DNA of 64,000 nucleotides from Rhytidiadelphus loreus. Lineage: Eukaryota > Streptophyta > Bryopsida > Hypnales > Hylocomiaceae. Positions 58,201-64,000 of this stretch are shown here, one piece after another; position 1 is the stretch's first letter, and every line of letters starts with the position of its first letter. The notes under the pieces were generated by a model. The model was not told where the DNA came from. It did no database searches and saw only the letters and a program-made list of their open reading frames with translations. The stretch lies in assembly GCA_947034895.1 (NCBI GenBank), contig OX344764.1:35280935-35344934 (forward strand), written 5' to 3'. The position numbers and the translations under genes are program-made.

Positions 58201-60932
58201 TTAGGAAGATGCATTGGGGCACGCCAGTTGTTGCACTTTCCATAGCGTCGGCCCTCCTGCTGCAAACTTGAAAGTGCAGGCCACACGGCCACTGAATTTG
58301 TTCTTCAGCATTTGGCCCATCACGTAAGCTCGTGTGAAGACGGTGCCCTCCAGTTTCAAAGTCACGCCCCCGCCGGCAAAGTTGTAGCTTTGGTCGAAAC
58401 TGGGACCGGCGCCATGAAGGAATTGCTTGTCTGCAGTGATGGCTACTGCCACTTTCTTTGTGGAGCTTCTTGGCAGGTAAAATGCTTTGAGCTGCACACA
58501 GTCAGAGCGAGAAACGTCAATTCCGTTAATTAACCCCTTTTTTTAAGGACGAAGGATTCATGATTTCAAAAACGACTACTTGGATTGATCATACTGTGGA
58601 AGATATCATGTAAATGGAGGTAGTCTTTACAACATTAGATTGAGTGAAGGACACTGCATTTATTGGTTCAGAAAAAGGAATTATTGGAACAAATAAAAAT
58701 CTTCATATCATGACAACTCTTAAAAACATTGGGCACCACGAAGCTAGGATTCCCAACCTCATTCCCCTCCTGGCTCCGTGAGTCATTTCATATCCTTAGT
58801 TTCTTTAGGGTTTAGGGTTCACAACAGCGTTTTGATGGAAATCAAGCCAATTTAACCAAATTGACGTTGATACAAACCGTACCCAGGCCACGCTTCTCCA
58901 GTCTGATTCTTTGTGCTTCGAAAACTATACATATATGTTTTGTCTTTAGTTTCAAGTATGGTGGCATGCAGGGGTGACTCGATTGTCTGGCCACTAGACA
59001 AAGTGTCACTGAACACAACGTCAAACATGTCTAATAGTCCCGTCTATAACACAATCGTATTCTTAATAGCTGAATACACTTAGAATGTATTTAGAGTACT
59101 TTTGAATACCGTCAAGTTGAAGGAAAAAGTCTTAGACAAGAGAACTCTGTGTGTATGTAGGTACCTGGCCTCCGGCTATGGAGAGGTCGAGGTACTTGAA
59201 TCCCAGTGGAGAGCCTTTGACGTGATACCCAAAGAACCGGGACGGATTGTAGAGTTGCAGCGTTGCGGTGGAGTTGAGTGACGTCACCATCGTCGGCACT
59301 CCCGAGTTATCAACTCCGTCTTCTAAACCGAAGTAGGAAAATGCCACATTCTGTACACACCACACAGAAGGACATAAAATACGTGAGGGAGATGACATTG
59401 ATTTAGTTGAAGTCATAAATTCAAAGTACCCCTAGGTAACAAGGATAATTTCAAGCTACATATTTGAGGTGGGATTGGACACTTATCCCCCTTGAATGCG
59501 TCATATTTACTATCGATTATCGATCGTACGCTCTTTATCTCACCCCTAATTGCACATGATTTTGCTTCAAATTTTAATCTTGTTGCTTCGACTTACCCTA
59601 TGCAATCTAATGTGGCCTTAAACAACAGACGCACTGTCGAGGCAACAGGCAAGTTTGGCTAGCTGTCTCCAACAATTCCAAGTCAATAAGGCCGAGTTGA
59701 CCGATTCAAGGCAACTTCCTAACAGGCATACAGTTAGTAGCAATTCAAGCCCGTCGGCAGCAGGATAGCCACAATTGTGCTAAAATCCATGTTAATGACT
59801 ATATTCCGCTATTTTCAATGTACAATCGGCCTGGCTGTTCCAAGCCCTTAAACCTTAGGGCGGGGACAAGAAAAGTTCGGCAGCCAAAACCTAGGCTGCA
59901 AGTGCGCAGTTCTTGAATTGAAGCATCACGAAACATGTACCATTACTACCAAGTTACATACAAAAGATTTCCAGCTAATAGAGATATATAAGGTTGACGT
60001 TCCCGTTGACCAAACAGTACATTAGAGGCTCCACTGATCAAACATGTGAGCTCGGATTTGTGTTAAGTATGATATTACTTAATCTCTTGGCGTTTAATTG
60101 GTGGAAATTGGTTTTTAGTTTGACACAAAAGAGATGTGCAAATTTAAGATAGTGAGCGTTCCGAGATTGTTGAAGGAAAAGATCCAAAGGTCACCTATAT
60201 GGTGAATGGAGCATTTCCCTGGCAGTAAGGTGAACGAAGACTTTACATTAGTTCGGGCAAGCAGCTGTGGTTCTGGTGTTTTGGTTATCTACTAAAGTTG
60301 GGACTCGCTTTACAAGGGCAAGAAAAGGAAGCATGGCGCCTGGCATTTGCAGTGGCGTTTGCCGTGCCCAGACATCCTTATATATGTACCTGGACGGTGA
60401 CGTGCGGCGCCTTGGGCATGGTGACGGCCCAGAACAGCAGCGCGCCGGCGAAGAACACCACCGCGGTGAAGAAGGTGGCGATCCACACCAAGCAGCAGCG
60501 AGACAGCCGCACCTTAGACTTCTCGCCCGCCGCGCCTTCCTCCTCCTCCAAAATGGTGTTCCCGGGTGCCCACGGTCGGTACGAGCCCTTCTTCGCGACG
60601 CCGCTCGCGGCGTTGCCGCCCGGTTGCGGCAGCACACGCCGCGATCCGGGCTTGGGCGTGTGCGCGCCGAACGGGAGTGAGTCCATGGACGCCTGCTTGA
60701 AGTGTTTGGGGTGCAGCGGGCTCGCAGACGGACTCTCCCGCGGCGTGGCCATGGCGCGCGAGAAGCTCTGCGACTGCGACATCGAGTCACCGTCCTGAAT
60801 GGAGTCGCGCGAAGGCGACTGCACGAAGTAGACCGGGTGGCCGTGGCGCGGGGGCGACAACGGCGGCGATGTCATCGCGCCCATGCTGGCGTCCGAGTCG
60901 AACGAAGCGCGCATCCGCCCGTACCGCGACAT
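58201..60932 (-). CDS. LEA_2 / NHL-like single-pass membrane protein, three exons
   Basis: Exons 60932-60390, 59350-59165 and 58491-58201 join in phase 0 through GT-AG introns of 1039 and 673 bases to give 339 residues. The N-terminal cytosolic part carries HPVYFVQSPSRDS at about 32-44, a signature of a plant LEA_2 subfamily, within a Ser/Pro-rich tail. One membrane segment lies at about 146-171 (CCLVWIATFFTAVVFFAGAL). After it comes the LEA_2 beta-domain: NVAFSYFGLEDGVDNSGVPT, LNSTATLQLYNPSRFFGYHV and GTVFTRAYVMGQML. The family includes NDR1/HIN1-like proteins linked to defence and stress, acting at the plasma membrane. The exact role here is unknown. Met at 60932 is chosen by family similarity; an in-frame Met at 60956 would add eight residues. 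Exon 1 is strikingly GC-rich. Confidence 0.93.
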
Positions 60933-61020
60933 GGCTGGTCGAGCGCACAACACCACTAATTCACGTCGTCAACGACACTGCAGTTCTTTGCCTCTGACGC
61001 TAAAATACAATGGCGCCCAC

Positions 61021-61030
61021 TCTATAAATC
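61021..61030 (-). promoter_or_regulatory. Possible TATA box of the LEA_2 gene
   Basis: On the minus strand the sequence reads GATTTATAGAGTGG, about 90 bases upstream of the chosen start codon. Spacing is suitable for a short leader. The motif is weak, so this is tentative. Confidence 0.3.
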
Positions 61031-62440
61031 AATGCGGGAAATGTCGAAACCTAGCTCTGTGCATGTCCGCCCCGGCCTTGACGCAGATTCAAGTAACAAG
61101 GCTGATTCTCTGCAAATGAGGGAGTCGAGCTAGTTCTGAGGGTGGATAGACACGAATTTGTCTGGTATTCACGTGAAATAGACACCGGCTAGCTGCAGGG
61201 ATATACACCGTCAGGGTTGGCAGGCAGGCTCACGGGAGCGAAGTGGACAATGCGTGGGCTGGAATTACTGTGCAGCGTAAAACCAAGACATGGGTCGAAA
61301 GGCGTTGGATTTCAAGGACGACGAACTAGCAAATATTCGCATTTTCATGGCGAGAGGTTCGCTTTCGGAGTTTGACATTGGCAATCACACTCGAAGAGCT
61401 TCCTATTTATCCCTCTCGGTCTCCCATTCTCCTGCATGCAACACACGAGCACCAGAAATGTCAGCACAACAGCACGCAATAGAACGTACTCACGGTCAAA
61501 CAAGAACCAATTTATCAAACCTTCAAGGCTTCAACCACTTAGGGCTCTCTGAGCACGCCGGGAACCTACATTGATCCAAGAACAACAGATAGACAGGCCA
61601 ATTCAGGGATTTCAGGCAGCTCGCTCGCAGGACCGACAGTACGTCTCGTCCACGCATGCAACTAACTCGTCATTGGTGCAGATCGAAGCCCAGAATGACT
61701 TAATATTACAATGCACCCCATAACTCGATCTCCTGCCAAGCACCTCGGCGTACTGCAGGAGCTTCAATTCTTCAGGTGGTCAAAGCGCCACCGACCCGGC
61801 CCCCTCCTCTTGCGCTTTCGCTGTTAGCTGGAGCTAGCTAGTTCTTAGCTGCACCTGCAGTCTGCGAGCCAAATTTGCAAGAAAGATACGCAATGTGCAG
61901 ACTGAGACCTCCACCTACCTTATTAATTGATTGGCTTGTCCTGCAAGCTAAGCAGCTGCCAAGTTAAGGAATCCCCGTCCCCGATGCAAATGAACCCCGT
62001 GATGATTGACGTACAAGCGCACTAACTCGACCAAGCCTTCCGAATCGGAGGAGGAACCAGACGCGTCCAGGTGTCTAAAAGTTATATCTCTCTGAAGCTT
62101 GGCGACAGGCAGGGCGGGAGGCAGAATTGTACTGCGGATGAAGGTTGAATTGAATGGGGGCAATGCAATACAATGCACTGCAATATTGCAATGCAAGCCG
62201 ATGCAGGACTGCAGGAGCTGGTGAGCTGCAGGCGCAAAGCAAGCAAGAAAATGCAGAGGCTGGCAAGCCGCCTTCCCTTTCCATACAATGGATCACATGC
62301 GATCCCCGCCATGGCTGGCGGACGAAATCGGCGGTCGTTCGTTAGTACGGACGAACGAAGAAAAAGGGAATCGTTGGGTTCGTTCTTTGAAACAAAAGAC
62401 GAGGAAGTGTACAGGGGGTGCTGATCAATGTTCATTGTTA
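61031..62440. other. GC-richer upstream region, no recognised gene
   Basis: The region between the LEA_2 gene and 62.4 kb is less AT-rich than the surroundings, with overlapping frames on both strands that carry no known motif. A CTGCAGGAGCTGGTGAGCTGCAG inverted motif is near 62206. It is probably promoter and leader sequence, or part of an unrecognised transcript. Confidence 0.35.
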
Positions 62441-64000
62441 GTTAGCCGGTGGAATTGGGAAAAAAAATTGTTGCAATTTGAAAATATCAAAAAATATTTG
62501 GTGAAAAAAATCTATATTATTTCTATTCGGAGTAAATAATAGAGAAAAAATTGGACTTTGAACTTGAAAAAACAATTCAATATGGGAATTGAAGAAAGAT
62601 AGTTGAGTAAAACTCAAAAAACTATCTCAAATGATGGTGTTGATAGCGTCAAGGAAGCCATCTTAGCAATTCTATATAAATTCAACAGCATGGTAATAGG
62701 GTAGCACCATTCTTCATATCCATAGTAACCAATCAGTCATTTCATGGTTAAAGGTCGAAGGACCTATAATTCCTCAATTATATCCAATGTATATTAAATG
62801 AATCTTGTACAAAGACAAATTGAAACCATGAAGATTACTTTTTTGTTCCATATTTTTTGAAGTTTTTGAAGAATTAGTTGTGATTTTTTGAAGCGAGACT
62901 TAACTTTCTATTTGTATTCATTAGAAGGGATAAATTACAAGTCTTTGAGGAGTTCTTCACACTAGTGAGTAGCGACCAAAAGCAAGGGCAATGAATGATT
63001 CTCTTGGTGACAACCCTCAGTCAAGAGCCATGACTAAGAGTCAATGTTTATTGAGTTTGGAGGGATTAGAAATTGATGTTTTCACTAAATAAAACTCTTA
63101 GAAATAACAACTTAGACAATTATCTCTTATGTTGTCAATTGATATTTCTATGCTTCTTTTATGTATCTTTTGTACATGAAGTGGGTTTTTGCATTAATTG
63201 TTTGTCATGGTCATCTTTTGTTCTTTTGCTTCAAACAAGTTGTTAATCTTTGGTTTGAAAGTTGTAACTCAAGTCAAAAACTATAACTACCTAATTAAAC
63301 TTCTACTTACAAAATCAATTCTATCCTTAACAAATCTCTTTTATTGGTCAAATCAACAACCAACACATACTTTCCAACCTATATGTGTATTAATGGAAAT
63401 AGTAGTGGAAAAGAGATCTTTAAGCACCAAAGCATAATAAACGTGGAGATTCAAGCTTTTCTACTCTAATATGGTACTTGAAGATTCTCTATAAGTGTCA
63501 TCAACCTATTGCAAATAGGATAGACATATCATGTTCTCCGTTACATGTGTTTTAGGTGTTGTGGAGGGCTAGGAATTCCCAAATTGAAACCCACCTAAAA
63601 ACCGTTGAAAACCACCTGTGTTAACCTGGCCAAGCGATTGTCAGGTCAATTTTTTCGAGGGGAAAAAAAATTAACTTTGTTTTTCATTTTAAGGACTTAA
63701 ATTTTATTTATTTATTTTTGAAAAATAAAAAATCTGACACCAGAGTTTGAGAAGACTGGGGAACGGAGTTGAGAACAGGTCCAAAACGGCCCTCTAGCCT
63801 CCCCCCTCCAATTTCATCTAATGACTAGGGACAACTGTCAAATTTTTATTTAATTTGCCAAAAATTATAAATATTTTGCTAGTATTCTACAACATTCTAT
63901 TTTCGTTCATCTAAAAATATTTTGCTAAATAAATTTTCAAAAAATTTGGCATCCATTTTTAGAATAATCTTTTTGTCAATTTTGGAATAATCTTAGCCAT
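62441..64000. other. Intergenic AT-rich sequence to the window end
   Basis: Only short chance frames are present. CCTCTAGCCTCCCCCCTCCAA near 63791 is a small pyrimidine-rich island. No feature can be supported. Confidence 0.4.

Noticed and set aside
60248..60798. Arg- or Ala-rich frames opposite the first LEA_2 exon
   Set aside because: High GC opens all frames; the minus-strand frame with HPVYFVQSPSRDS and a membrane segment is the real one.
62082..62435. Possible gene upstream of LEA_2
   Set aside because: Several overlapping frames on both strands, none with a motif; kept only as an unassigned GC-richer region.

Overview
This looks like plant nuclear DNA: AT-rich, repeat-dense intergenic sequence with a few spliced genes whose exons are separated by GT-AG introns. 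The most recognisable host gene is a plant-type LEA_2/NHL-like membrane protein, and telo-box-like AAACCCTA motifs also occur. The species cannot be fixed from the sequence. A non-flowering land plant such as a bryophyte, lycophyte or fern is my guess, mainly because a large intronless fungal-looking gene is present. No organelle, bacterial or viral genome features were seen.

Layout. 1-560 is a G-rich GTTGTTTGGGG minisatellite. 0.7-3.2 kb holds two mobile-element-like blocks, a foldback of about 360 bp and a tRNA-headed SINE. 3.3-4.4 kb is a broken coiled-coil/lysine-rich reading frame. 4.4-23 kb is mostly repeats: dispersed LTR-like repeats, TTAA-flanked elements, a decayed Ty1/copia fragment, a repeat-rich leader-like segment and a 263-bp Tourist-like MITE. 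23.5-26.9 kb (minus strand) is an intronless, comparatively GC-rich 1154-codon gene that joins a B-box zinc finger, a P-loop GTPase, a C3HC4 RING finger and a patatin lipase. 27-33.8 kb is repeats and MITEs. 33.9-38.2 kb (minus) is a gene of at least 16 exons, including a 16-nt microexon, that I could not name. 39-48 kb is repeats. 48.1-51.4 kb (minus) is a five-exon family 2 glycosyltransferase with a possible plastid transit peptide. 51.4-58.2 kb is repeats and foldbacks. 58.2-60.9 kb (minus) is the three-exon LEA_2 gene. 61-64 kb has no recognisable gene.

All four supported genes lie on the minus strand, far apart, and do not form a functional unit. I rebuilt the exon structures by hand from splice signals and reading phase. 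The total of each model is divisible by three, which supports them, but no transcript data were available.

The most interesting items are (1) the four-domain B-box/GTPase/RING/patatin protein, whose architecture and lack of introns suggest transfer from a fungus or an unusual immune-like lipase; and (2) a family of about 0.6-0.95 kb elements with CCCCTAAAGGACC-like inverted ends inside TTAA, a piggyBac-style signature that would be unusual in a plant.
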